From: Streptomyces sp. 2114.4 | Lineage (GTDB): Bacteria; Actinomycetota; Actinomycetes; Streptomycetales; Streptomycetaceae | Reading direction: 5' to 3' | Assembly (NCBI RefSeq): GCF_900187385.1 | Contig: NZ_FYEY01000001.1 | Coordinates: 6,448,001-6,512,000, forward strand | DNA length: 64,000 nt | Shown here: one piece after another, positions 34,809-43,700 of the stretch | How positions within the stretch are numbered: position 1 is the stretch's first letter | Layout of the letters: each line of letters begins with the position of its first letter | Notes under the pieces: generated by a model | The model's input: only the letters and a program-made list of their open reading frames with translations | The model's database searches: none | What the model was told of the DNA's origin: nothing | Program-made: the position numbers and the translations under genes

Positions 34809-37220
34809 ATGGCAGACAAGGAGACCCGCCTCGCGACGGCTCCGGGCCGTACGCCCACGAACCTCACCCAGGGCGGCCAGACCAAGGCCGGGATCGGTGA
34901 GTCCACGCTGCGGCCCGACGGCACCCTCAAGGTGACCGGCGAGTTCGCCTACTCCTCGGACATGTGGCACGAGGACATGCTGTGGGGCTACACCCTGCGC
35001 TCCACCACCGCGCACGCCGAGATCAGGTCGATCGACACCTCCGAGGCGCTGGCGACCTCCGGTGTCTACGCCGTCCTGACCTACGACGACCTGCCCACCG
35101 ACGTGAAGAACTACGGCCTGGAGATCCAGGACACGCCGGTGCTCGCGCACGGCAAGGTGCGCCACCACGGTGAGCCGGTCGCGCTGGTCGCCGCCGACCA
35201 CCCGGAGACCGCGCGCCGCGCCGCCGCCAAGATCAAGATCGACTACGCCGAGCTGCCGGTCGTCACCGACGAGGCCTCCGCCACCGCCGAGGGCGCCCCG
35301 CTGGTCCACGAGCACCGCACCGACCACCACATCGGCCACGTCCCGCACCCCAACATCGTCCACCGCCAGCCGATCATCCGCGGCAACGCCGACGAGGCCG
35401 CCAAGAAGGCCGATGTCATCGTCTCCGGCGAGTACGTCTTCGGCATGCAGGACCAGGCCTTCCTCGGTCCGGAGTCCGGCCTCGCGGTGCCCGGCGAGGA
35501 CGGCGGCGTCGATCTGTACGTCGCCACCCAGTGGCTGCACTCCGACCTGCGCCAGATCGCCCCCGTCCTCGGCCTGCCCCCGGAGAAGGTGCGGATGACG
35601 CTCTCCGGCGTCGGCGGCGCGTTCGGCGGCCGCGAGGACCTGTCGATGCAGATCCACGCCTGCCTCCTGGCACTGCGCACCGGCAAGCCCGTCAAGATCG
35701 TCTACAACCGGTTCGAGTCCTTCTTCGGGCACGTCCACCGGCACCCGGCGAAGCTCTGGTACGAGCACGGCGCCACCAAGGACGGCAAGCTCACCCACCT
35801 CAAGTGCCGCATCGTGCTGGACGGCGGCGCCTACGCCTCCGCCTCCCCGGCCGTCGTCGGCAACGCCTCCTCGCTCGCCGTCGGCCCGTACGTCGTCGAC
35901 GACGTCGACATCGAGGCCATCGCGCTCTACTCCAACAACCCGCCCTGCGGGGCGATGCGCGGCTTCGGCGCCGTCCAGGCCTGCTTCGCCTACGAGGCGC
36001 AGATGGACAAGGTCGCCAAGAAGCTGGGCATGGACCCGGTCGAATTCCGGCAGCTCAACGCCATGGAACAGGGCACGATCATGCCCACCGGCCAGCCCGT
36101 CGACTCCCCGGCCCCGGTCGCCGAACTCCTGCGCCGCGTCAAGGCGATGCCGCTCCCGCCGGAGCAGCAGTGGCTGACGGCCGGGGCGGGCGCCGACGTC
36201 CGTGCGCTGCCCGGCGGGCTCTCCAACACCACCCACGGCGAGGACGTGGTCCGCGGCATCGGCTACGCCGTCGGCATCAAGAACGTCGGCTTCTCCGAGG
36301 GCTTCGACGACTACTCCACCGCCCGGGTGCGGATGGAGGTCGTCGGCGGGGTGCCGGTCGCCACCGTCCACACCGCGATGGCGGAGGTCGGCCAGGGCGG
36401 TGTCACCGTCCACGCCCAGATCGCCCGTACGGAGCTGGGGGTCCAGCAGGTCACCATCCAGCCGGCCGACACCCGGGTCGGCTCGGCGGGTTCGACGTCC
36501 GCCTCCCGCCAGACCTACGTCACCGGCGGCGCGGTCAAGAACACCTGTGAGCACGTCCGCGAGCAGGTCCTCGACATGGGCCGGCGCAAGTTCGGCACGT
36601 ACCACCCGGCCTGGGCGACCGCCGAACTCCTGCTGGAAGGCGGCAAGGTCGTCACCGATGGCGGCGAGGTGCTGGCCAGCCTGGTGGACGTGCTGGAGGA
36701 CGAGGCGGTCGACCTGGAGCTGGAGTGGCGCCACCGCCCGACCGAGCCCTTCGACCTGCACACCGGCCAGGGCAACGGCCACGTCCAGTACTCCTTCGCG
36801 GCCCACCGCGCGGTCGTCGAGGTGGACACCGGACTCGGCCTGGTCAAGGTCATCGAGCTGGCCTGCGCCCAGGACGTCGGCAAGGCGCTCAACCCGCTGT
36901 CCGTCGTCGGCCAGATCCAGGGAGGCACCACCCAGGGGCTGGGCGTGGCGGTCATGGAGGAGATCATCGTCGACCCCAAGACGGCGAAGGTGCGCAACCC
37001 CTCCTTCACGGACTACCTCATCCCCACGATTCTCGACACCCCGACCATCCCGGTCGATGTGCTCGAACTCGCCGATGAGCACGCCCCGTACGGGCTGCGC
37101 GGCATCGGCGAGGCCCCCACCCTGTCGTCCACCCCGGCCGTCCTCGCGGCGATCCGGAACGCGACCGGGCTGGAGCTCAACAAGACGCCGGTACGGCCCG
37201 AACACCTCACCGGCACCTAG
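34809..37220 (+). CDS. Xanthine dehydrogenase, molybdopterin-binding large subunit
   Basis: An 803-aa catalytic subunit oxidising hypoxanthine/xanthine to urate. GGAFGGRED (residues ~270-280) and RGFGAVQACFAYE (~384-396) are molybdenum-cofactor contacts, GQGGVTVHAQIA is the typical MPT loop, and GLRGIGEAPT near the C-terminus holds the catalytic Glu. It starts 5 bp after the Fe-S subunit. Its TAG stop codon is part of the CTAG at the left end of a MITE, so the last codons lie right at an insertion point. Confidence 0.93.
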   Translation: MADKETRLATAPGRTPTNLTQGGQTKAGIGESTLRPDGTLKVTGEFAYSSDMWHEDMLWGYTLRSTTAHAEIRSIDTSEALATSGVYAVLTYDDLPTDVKNYGLEIQDTPVLAHGKVRHHGEPVALVAADHPETARRAAAKIKIDYAELPVVTDEASATAEGAPLVHEHRTDHHIGHVPHPNIVHRQPIIRGNADEAAKKADVIVSGEYVFGMQDQAFLGPESGLAVPGEDGGVDLYVATQWLHSDLRQIAPVLGLPPEKVRMTLSGVGGAFGGREDLSMQIHACLLALRTGKPVKIVYNRFESFFGHVHRHPAKLWYEHGATKDGKLTHLKCRIVLDGGAYASASPAVVGNASSLAVGPYVVDDVDIEAIALYSNNPPCGAMRGFGAVQACFAYEAQMDKVAKKLGMDPVEFRQLNAMEQGTIMPTGQPVDSPAPVAELLRRVKAMPLPPEQQWLTAGAGADVRALPGGLSNTTHGEDVVRGIGYAVGIKNVGFSEGFDDYSTARVRMEVVGGVPVATVHTAMAEVGQGGVTVHAQIARTELGVQQVTIQPADTRVGSAGSTSASRQTYVTGGAVKNTCEHVREQVLDMGRRKFGTYHPAWATAELLLEGGKVVTDGGEVLASLVDVLEDEAVDLELEWRHRPTEPFDLHTGQGNGHVQYSFAAHRAVVEVDTGLGLVKVIELACAQDVGKALNPLSVVGQIQGGTTQGLGVAVMEEIIVDPKTAKVRNPSFTDYLIPTILDTPTIPVDVLELADEHAPYGLRGIGEAPTLSSTPAVLAAIRNATGLELNKTPVRPEHLTGT

Positions 37221-37382
37221 GGCGTGTCGTTTGGATCATGGCGGGCTCGCGGGGTCTGGCACGCACGCTCGCCGCGTTGTCGTCAGTCGCCGACGCTCCG
37301 CGTCGACTCCCTCCTCCGCCTTGCGATCGCACGCACCAGACCCCGCTCCCTGATCCGCCCTGATCCAAACGACACGCCCTAG
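37217..37382. mobile_element. IS5-type MITE with CTAG target duplication
   Basis: The outer CTAG at each end is read as a 4-bp target duplication. The inner 158 bp starts GGGCGTGTCGTTTGGATCA and ends with its exact reverse complement (with CTAG, 22-bp perfect inverted ends at 37217-37238 and 37361-37382). No coding capacity. Such sequences recur in many Streptomyces genomes and resemble ends of IS5-family elements, which duplicate YTAR. Insertion used the TAG stop of the xdh large subunit. Confidence 0.8.
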
Positions 37383-37388
37383 AAGCCG

Positions 37389-37472
37389 TCCGGGGGCGAC
37401 CCCGGACACCGGTCTCCGGGCGGTGGGTGTCAGGGGGGTCCCTGTCCGTCCTCCACAGCTCACCGCCCGGAG
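37389..37472 (+). other. Structured region between xdh and permease genes (hairpins)
   Basis: A 7-bp stem with GCGA tetraloop (37389-37406) is followed by a 12-bp perfect stem (37414-37425 with 37461-37472) enclosing 35 nt. Either may terminate the xdh transcript or form the leader of the permease mRNA. It does not resemble the conserved core of known purine riboswitches. 37473-37631 holds only the permease leader, with a GGGAG RBS-like sequence. Confidence 0.5.
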
Positions 37473-37631
37473 TCCCCTCACGCATCACGCACCACGCGGT
37501 CGCTGCTCCGCTCCGGCGGAGCCAGTACCCCCCGTTCGTCTCGGGCCGTCCCCCGGGTCGTGCAGCCGGAATCCATCCCAAATCTCGCACCTCGCGGCGA
37601 GTGCCCCTGTGAACCTTGGGAGTAAGGCACC

Positions 37632-39089
37632 ATGACCCAGCAGTCCACCGAGCCGAGGACCACGGCGGAAGACGCGGGCGCCGGCTCGCGCCAGCCCGCC
37701 GGCCGGTCCTGGCTCGACCGGTACTTCCACATCTCCGACAGAGGATCGACGCTTGCGCAAGAGGTGCGCGGCGGCATCACCACCTTCATGGCGATGTGCT
37801 ACATCCTCCTGCTCAACCCGCTGATCCTGTCGACCCCGGACGTGGAGAAGAACACCCTCGCGCATGCGGGTGTGGTCACCGCGACCGCGCTGGCCGCGGC
37901 CCTCTCCACGCTGCTGATGGGCTTCATCGGCAAGGTACCGCTGGCCCTGGCGGCCGGCCTGAACGTCTCCGCCGCGCTGACCGCCCAGGTCGTCCCGCAC
38001 ATGACCTGGCCGCAGGCGATGGGCATGTGTGTGGTCTACGGCGTGGTGATCTGCCTCCTGGTGGTCACCGGCCTCCGCGAGATGATCATGAATGCCATCC
38101 CGCTGGCCCTCAAGCACGCCATCACCATGGGCATCGGCATGTTCGTCGCCCTTCTGGGGCTGGTGAAGGCCGGTTTCGTGGGCAAGGGCGAGGGCGGCCC
38201 CGTCACCCTCGGTCCGACCGGGCAGCTGTCCGGCTGGCCGGTGCTGTTCTTCTGCGTCACCCTGCTGCTGATCTTCATGCTGCAGGCTCGCAAGGTGTCC
38301 GGCGCGATCCTCATCGGCATCGTGGCCGGCAGTGTGCTGTCCATCGCCGCGACCGGGATCGGCGGCCTCACGGCCAAGGACTGGGGCGGTACGCCCCCGG
38401 AGCTGAGCGGCGGCGCGGTCGCCATGCCCGACTTCGGCCTCTTCGGCCATGTCGAATTCGGCGGCTGGGGCTCGATCGGCGCACTCAGCGTCGGCATGAT
38501 CGTCTTCACCCTGGTGCTGGCCGGCTTCTTCGACGCCATGGCCACCATCATCGGCGTCGGCACCGAGGCCAAGCTGGCCGACGACCAGGGCCGGATGCCG
38601 GGCCTGTCCAAGGCGCTGTTCGTGGACGGCGCGGGCGGGGCGATCGGCGGGGTGGCCGGAGCCTCCGGCCAGACCGTGTTCATCGAATCGGCGAGCGGTG
38701 TCGGCGAGGGCGCCCGCACCGGCCTGTCGTCCGTCGTCACCGGTCTGCTCTTCGCGGCCTGCCTGTTCTTCACCCCCCTCACCCAGCTCGTACCGGCCCA
38801 GGTCGCCTCGGCCGCCCTCGTCGTCATCGGCTCGATGATGATGAGCGCCGCCGGCCACGTGGACTGGCGCGACCGCTCGGTGTCCATCCCGGTCTTCCTG
38901 ACCGTGGTCCTGATGCCGTTCACCTACAGCATCACCGCAGGTGTGGGAGCGGGCGTCATCGCCTACGTTGCCATTAAGGCGGCACAGGGCAAATGGCGCG
39001 AGGTCGGCGGCTTCATGTGGGTGCTGACCGCGATCTTCGTTCTCTACTTCTCGCTCCATCCGATCGAGCAGTGGCTGGGCGTCAAGTAA
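37632..39089 (+). CDS. AzgA-type purine (xanthine/guanine/hypoxanthine) permease
   Basis: A 485-aa inner-membrane transporter with about 12-14 hydrophobic segments. The N-terminus RYFHISDRGST followed by EVRGGITTFMAMCYIL is typical of AzgA/NCS2 adenine-guanine permeases, as are GLNVSAAL and LAGFFDAMATIIGVG. It lies between xanthine dehydrogenase and its XdhC-type partner, so purine uptake for oxidation is the likely job. ATG 37632 was chosen as the family start. Confidence 0.9.
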   Translation: MTQQSTEPRTTAEDAGAGSRQPAGRSWLDRYFHISDRGSTLAQEVRGGITTFMAMCYILLLNPLILSTPDVEKNTLAHAGVVTATALAAALSTLLMGFIGKVPLALAAGLNVSAALTAQVVPHMTWPQAMGMCVVYGVVICLLVVTGLREMIMNAIPLALKHAITMGIGMFVALLGLVKAGFVGKGEGGPVTLGPTGQLSGWPVLFFCVTLLLIFMLQARKVSGAILIGIVAGSVLSIAATGIGGLTAKDWGGTPPELSGGAVAMPDFGLFGHVEFGGWGSIGALSVGMIVFTLVLAGFFDAMATIIGVGTEAKLADDQGRMPGLSKALFVDGAGGAIGGVAGASGQTVFIESASGVGEGARTGLSSVVTGLLFAACLFFTPLTQLVPAQVASAALVVIGSMMMSAAGHVDWRDRSVSIPVFLTVVLMPFTYSITAGVGAGVIAYVAIKAAQGKWREVGGFMWVLTAIFVLYFSLHPIEQWLGVK

Positions 39090-39158
39090 CCGCCCGCCCT
39101 CCCCCCCGCTCCCGGCTTCGCCCGGGCGGGACCCCCATCCGTCCATAAGGAGACCGAC

Positions 39159-40394
39159 ATGCTGGACATCGCCGAAGAGCTGCACCGGTGGGTCGGGCAG
39201 GGCCGCGACTTCGCGGTGGCCACCGTGGTGGCCACGCACGGCAGCGCGCCCCGCCGGCCCGGAGCCGCCCTGGCCGTCGACAGTGACGGCACGGCGATCG
39301 GGTCGGTCTCCGGCGGATGTGTGGAGGGGGCGGTGTACGAACTGTGCCAGGACGCGCTGCGGACCGGCGAGCCGGTCCTGGAGAGCTTCGGCTACAGCGA
39401 CGAGGATGCCTTCGCTGTGGGCCTGACCTGCGGCGGCATCATCGACATCCTCGTCCAGCCGGTACGCACGGGCGGGCGCCCCGCGGGCGGCCAGGCGCCG
39501 GGAGAGCCGGCGGACGACACCGCCCGCACGCTCGCCGCGGGACTGGCCGCCGCCGCCACGGGGGAGGCGGCGGCCCTCGCCCGGATCATCGAGGGCCCCG
39601 CCGAGCTCCGCGGCCGTGCCCTGCTGGTCCGCCCCGACGGCAGCCACACCGGCACCCTCGGCGGCCACCCCGCCCTCGACCGCACCGCGACCGCCCTCAC
39701 CCGTGCCCTGCTGGACGCCGGGCGCACCACGACGATCGAGATCGGGGCGGGCCCGGCACCCGAGGACGACGCCCGCGGCGAAGGCGCGGCGCAGCCGGCC
39801 GGGGAGCAGTGCGGCACGCCCGTCCACCTCCTCGTCGAATCCTCCGTCCCCGCGCCCCGCATGATCGTCTTCGGTGCCATCGACTTCGCCGCCGCACTGG
39901 TCAAGGTCGGCAAGTTCCTCAACTACCACGTCACCGTCTGCGACGCCCGCCCCGTCTTCGCCACCCGCACCCGCTTCCCGGACGCCGACGAGATCGTCGT
40001 CGACTGGCCGCACCGCTACCTGGACTCCCAGGACCTCGATGCCCGCACGGTGCTGTGCGTGCTGACCCACGACGCCAAGTTCGACGTCCCGCTGCTGGAG
40101 CGGGCGCTCAAGCTCCCGGTCGCCTACGTCGGCGCGATGGGCTCCCGCCGCACCCACCTGGACCGCCTCCAGCGGCTGCGCGACACCGGCCTGACCGAGC
40201 TCGAACTCAACCGCCTGCGCTCGCCCATCGGCCTCGACCTCGGCGCCCGCACCCCCGAGGAGACCGCCCTGTCCATCGCCGCCGAAATCGTCGCCAACCG
40301 CCGCGGCGGCACCGGCGTACCCCTGACCGGCGCGCACACCCCCATCCACCACGACACGGCCCGCCCGGTGGGGCGGATCGGGTCGGTGGCCTGA
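39159..40394 (+). CDS. xdhC: XdhC/CoxI family molybdenum-cofactor maturation protein
   Basis: A 411-aa protein. The N-terminal XdhC_CoxI domain has the conserved GSAPRRPGAAL and GSVSGGCVEGAV (Cys near residue 53). The C-terminal Rossmann domain begins MIVFGAIDFAAALVKVGKFL and ends in the family block YVGAMGSRRTHLDRL. XdhC proteins insert sulfurated Mo cofactor into xanthine dehydrogenase. The middle (~105-225) is an Ala/Gly/Pro-rich insert. AAGGAG precedes ATG 39159, and it is the last gene of the purine block. Confidence 0.88.
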   Translation: MLDIAEELHRWVGQGRDFAVATVVATHGSAPRRPGAALAVDSDGTAIGSVSGGCVEGAVYELCQDALRTGEPVLESFGYSDEDAFAVGLTCGGIIDILVQPVRTGGRPAGGQAPGEPADDTARTLAAGLAAAATGEAAALARIIEGPAELRGRALLVRPDGSHTGTLGGHPALDRTATALTRALLDAGRTTTIEIGAGPAPEDDARGEGAAQPAGEQCGTPVHLLVESSVPAPRMIVFGAIDFAAALVKVGKFLNYHVTVCDARPVFATRTRFPDADEIVVDWPHRYLDSQDLDARTVLCVLTHDAKFDVPLLERALKLPVAYVGAMGSRRTHLDRLQRLRDTGLTELELNRLRSPIGLDLGARTPEETALSIAAEIVANRRGGTGVPLTGAHTPIHHDTARPVGRIGSVA

Positions 40395-40490
40395 GGACGC
40401 CGGGCGCGGGGCGCGGGGCGCGGGGCGCGGTGGGCGCGCGGCAGGTGGCCGGCGCCCGGTGTCCGGTGTCCGGTGTCCGGTGGTCGGAGG
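40395..40490. repeat. Short GC tandem repeats after xdhC
   Basis: About four units of GCGCGGG (40402-40430 region) and three to four units of GGTGTCC (about 40458-40483). Low-complexity slippage tracts in a 172-bp intergenic gap. Confidence 0.6.
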
Positions 40491-40566
40491 CCGCGCGGGA
40501 GGCCGCCCGGCGAGAGGTGCCGGAAATCGGGATGACCGCCCCGGCGCACCGCGTTAGCGTCCCCCG

Positions 40567-41826
40567 GTGACCACTGACGACGACGCCCGCGCCACCACGG
40601 AGTTCCGCGACATCCCGGAGGCCGACTGCGACCGGGCCCTGGACGTGACGTACTCCGTCTTCCACCTGACGCCCGGCGACAGGACCCGGCACAAGCACGC
40701 GGGAATGCTGCGGGCCGGCCTCCGCGTCGGTGCGTATGACGGCGGACAGCTGGCCGCAGTGGCCGGGGCACACCGCCGCACCCTCTCCGTCCCGGGCGAC
40801 CGACTCCCGTGCGCCGCACTGGACTTCGTCTCCGTACTGCCCACCCACCGGCGCCGCGGCATCCTCACCTCGATGATGGACGAGCTCTGGCGCCGCTGCG
40901 CCGCCGACGGGCGCCCGCTGGCCTGCCTGTGGCCGTCCGAGAGCGCCATCTACGGCCGCTACGGCTTCGGCGCGGCCACCGAGCGCTGCCGCATCGAGAT
41001 CGACTCCACCCGCCCCCTCGCGCTCCGTGCCGCCCCCGACAGCCGCCCGCTGCGGCTGATCGACCCGGCCGAGGCACCCGCCCAGCTCGCCCCGCACTAC
41101 GACGCGACCCTGGCGCGGCGGGCCGGCCGGTTCACCCGCGACGAGAGCTGGTGGCGCTGGGGGGCACTGGACCTCGACGGCGCCAGTATGAGAGCCGGGC
41201 AGGACGGATTCGGGGCGGCGCACGTGGTGGTGCTCGGCGCCCCCGGCGAGACGCCCGGCGGCTACGCGGTCTACCGCACCCGCGGCCCCGGCGGGAGCGG
41301 CGCCGGCACGGTCCGTCTCGCCGAACTCGAAGCCGAATCCGGACCGGCCGCCGCCGCCCTGTGGTCCTACCTGGTGTCGATCGACCTCACCTCGACCGTC
41401 GAGATCGAGGGCCGCCCCGCCGACGACCCGCTCTTCCATCTCGCGGCCGACCGCGACCAGCTCCGCGTCACCGGCCAGGAACCCGAGCTCTGGCTCCGGC
41501 TGCTGGACGTCCGCGCCGCGCTGACCGCCCGCTCCTGGGCGGCCCCCGTGGACCTCGTCGTCGACCTGCGCGACACCGTCCTGCCGGCCAACGCGGGCCG
41601 CTTCCGGCTGACCGCCGGCCCCGAGGGCGCCACGTGGGAACCCGCCGACGAAGCCCCCGACCTCTCCCTGGACGTCCGGGAGTTGGCCTCCTGCTACCTC
41701 GGCGGCACCCCTCTGCGCCACTTCGCACACGCCGGCCTGGCCACCGAGCACACCCCGGGCGCGGTCCACCGCCTGGACGCCGCCCTGGAGACCGAGTGGC
41801 TGCCGTTCACCGGGGAGAATCACTGA
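40567..41826 (+). CDS. Eis-like GNAT acetyltransferase
   Basis: A 419-aa protein with the Eis architecture: N-terminal GNAT domain with acetyl-CoA loop VLPTHRRRGILTSMM (residues ~98-112), second GNAT-like domain, and C-terminal SCP2-like domain (~310-419, ending LPFTGENH). Eis proteins acetylate amines such as aminoglycosides or peptides at several positions, using the C-terminal carboxylate as base. The usual aromatic motif YGRYGFG is present. GTG 40567 is the family start; no strong SD was seen. Confidence 0.85.
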   Translation: MTTDDDARATTEFRDIPEADCDRALDVTYSVFHLTPGDRTRHKHAGMLRAGLRVGAYDGGQLAAVAGAHRRTLSVPGDRLPCAALDFVSVLPTHRRRGILTSMMDELWRRCAADGRPLACLWPSESAIYGRYGFGAATERCRIEIDSTRPLALRAAPDSRPLRLIDPAEAPAQLAPHYDATLARRAGRFTRDESWWRWGALDLDGASMRAGQDGFGAAHVVVLGAPGETPGGYAVYRTRGPGGSGAGTVRLAELEAESGPAAAALWSYLVSIDLTSTVEIEGRPADDPLFHLAADRDQLRVTGQEPELWLRLLDVRAALTARSWAAPVDLVVDLRDTVLPANAGRFRLTAGPEGATWEPADEAPDLSLDVRELASCYLGGTPLRHFAHAGLATEHTPGAVHRLDAALETEWLPFTGENH

Positions 41827-42095
41827 GTGAGGGGGCAGGGGCGCGGGCCGGGGGCGGACGTGCGGCCCGGCCCGCAGCGTGCGGCCGGCACCGGGCCCCT
41901 TCGTCCGGATCACCGGGCTCGACACCGTGAGCGCGCCGTGCCATCGGTGGGGTACCTCGGCCGGAGGGCCACCGATGAGTTCCCCCGTGATCCACAGTCA
42001 GAGATCATGGCTGGTGCGCGGCAGTCACGCGTGTGGGCGCACCGCGCACCGGCCGAATCCGCTGCTCACTCGACACGAGATACCGAGGACACCGC

Positions 42096-42668
42096 ATGCG
42101 CACCCTGATCAGCACCGCTTTCCTCTCGCTCGACGGCGTCGTGGAGGCTCCGGGCGGCGAGCCCGGATACCGGAACGCCGGGTGGACCTTCAACGACATC
42201 GACTTCCTTGCCGAGGCATTCGACATCAAGGGCCGGGAGCAGAAGGAAGCCACCGCGATGCTGATGGGCCGGACCAGCTACGAGGCGTTCAGCCCGGTGT
42301 GGCCGGACATGGCGGACTTCGCCGACTACAAGGTGATGCCGAAGTACGTCGTCTCCACCACCCTGACCGAGGACGCTCTGGTGTCCAACTGGGGTGAGAC
42401 GACGATCCTGCGCTCCCTCGACGATGTCGCCGCGCTGAAGGAGACCCCGGGCGGCCCGATCATCCTCCACGGCAGCGCCTCCCTGAACCACGCTCTTTCG
42501 GACGCCGGCCTGATCGACCGTTACCACCTGCTCGTCTTCCCGCTCCTGCTCGGCGCGGGCAAGCGGCTCTTCAGCACCACGGACAAGGACACCCAGAAGC
42601 TGAAGCTCGTCGAGCACGACGTCTACGGCAACGGCCTGCAGAAGAACGTCTTCGACGTCGTCCGCTGA
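42096..42668 (+). CDS. Dihydrofolate-reductase-like protein (RibD C-terminal fold)
   Basis: A 190-aa cytosolic reductase-like protein. MRTLISTAFLSLDGVVEAPG and LMGRTSYEAFSPVW are the two conserved blocks; GGPIILHGSASL binds the nucleotide, and LIDRYHLLVFPLLLGAGKRLF is the family C-terminal block. Such YyaP/YqjY-type proteins are common and mostly uncharacterised. ATG 42096 has a GAGGAC RBS; the longer upstream frame is not supported. Confidence 0.85.
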   Translation: MRTLISTAFLSLDGVVEAPGGEPGYRNAGWTFNDIDFLAEAFDIKGREQKEATAMLMGRTSYEAFSPVWPDMADFADYKVMPKYVVSTTLTEDALVSNWGETTILRSLDDVAALKETPGGPIILHGSASLNHALSDAGLIDRYHLLVFPLLLGAGKRLFSTTDKDTQKLKLVEHDVYGNGLQKNVFDVVR

Positions 42669-42891
42669 CAAGGCTCCGGCGTCGCCGTGCCGCCACCCCG
42701 GCCGGTGGCGTGGTCTGCTGGTTCGCCGTCCGGGGCCCATTTTGCGGGCCCCGGCCGGTGTGCTCATGCGCGCGTACCAGGGCGGAGTCCACCGAGACGG
42801 CTCGACCGCCCCGCGTCGGCGCCCGGTAAGGGAGCAACGGCCCGGTCCGCGCCCACTGAGCAGCAGCCAACGGCACACCCGGACCCACGGC

Positions 42892-43482
42892 CTATTGATC
42901 CACCCGACATGCCCGGCCCCCGCCCCGCCCCCCGCCCCGCCGTGGTCGCAGCGCCGCCATCACGAGCACGTCATGCCACGCGCCGTCCCAGAACAGAGCC
43001 TCCCGCATCCGGCCCTCCACCTCGAAGCCGCACTTCTCGTACGCCCGCCGGGCGCGCGGGTTGTAGTCGTAGACCTCCAGCTGGACGCGGTGCAGCCCCA
43101 CCCGGTCGAAGGCGTAGTCCAGCAACAGCCGGATCGCCTCGCTGCCGATGCCGCGGTCGGTGGCGCCCGGGACCAGGGCGATCCGGAAGCCGCCCCGGGC
43201 GTTGGGGGCATCGATGTCGTTCAGCGCGAGTTCGCCCAGGAAGGCGCCGGACTCCCGGTCCTCGACGGCGAGGTCCAGCCGGTCCGGGCAGTCGGCCCGG
43301 CCGTCGCACCACACCTGCAGCTCCTCCAGCGTGAAGTCATGGTGGGTGCCGGTCAGCCGACGGGTCTCCGGGTCGACGGCGGAGGCGTGGAAGGCGGCCG
43401 CATGGCGTATCGACAGCGGAGTGAGCCGGATCCGGTCGCCCGTGAGCACCGGTTTCTCGGAGAGTGCGGTGGCGTCGATCAT
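42892..43482 (-). CDS. RimJ/RimL-type GNAT acetyltransferase
   Basis: A 196-aa protein. The acetyl-CoA loop is GATDRGIGSEAIRLLLDYAF, and QLEVYDYNPRARRAYEKCGF is the classic RimJ/L block. The last 15 residues are Gly/Arg-rich. ATG 43482 begins just before the conserved fold (MIDATALSEKPVLTGDRIRL); a longer start near 43518 is possible. It diverges from a LysR gene. Substrate (protein N-terminus or small amine) unknown. Confidence 0.85.
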   Translation of the reverse strand: MIDATALSEKPVLTGDRIRLTPLSIRHAAAFHASAVDPETRRLTGTHHDFTLEELQVWCDGRADCPDRLDLAVEDRESGAFLGELALNDIDAPNARGGFRIALVPGATDRGIGSEAIRLLLDYAFDRVGLHRVQLEVYDYNPRARRAYEKCGFEVEGRMREALFWDGAWHDVLVMAALRPRRGGGRGGGRACRVDQ

Positions 43483-43510
43483 GAGGGGATGATGTCCGGA
43501 CCGCGATCCG

Positions 43511-43635
43511 GTCGGCAACGGAATTGACCGGCAACGGGTCGACCGGCAAGGGGGGCGACTGGCAAGGGGGATCGACCGGTCGGGGAGTGCCGGACCGGTC
43601 GGCGGAGTGCCGGAACGGCGGCGGGGGAGTGCCGG
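43511..43635. repeat. Two families of direct repeats in the GNAT-lysR intergenic region
   Basis: GAC(C/T)GGCAA recurs at 43526, 43541 and 43557 (with a degenerate copy near 43511) at about 15-bp spacing. GGAGTGCCGG recurs at 43584, 43604 and 43626, about two helix turns apart. Both arrays lie just upstream of the LysR start. Confidence 0.7.
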
Positions 43636-43700
43636 GCGGGCGGGAGCCGGTCCGGGTGGGTCGGGGCCGGCTCACAGGAGCGGGCCGGAAAGGGGGAGGC

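Noticed and set aside
37389..37472. Purine riboswitch
   Set aside because: No three-way junction core of the known purine riboswitches can be recognised; only long simple stems.
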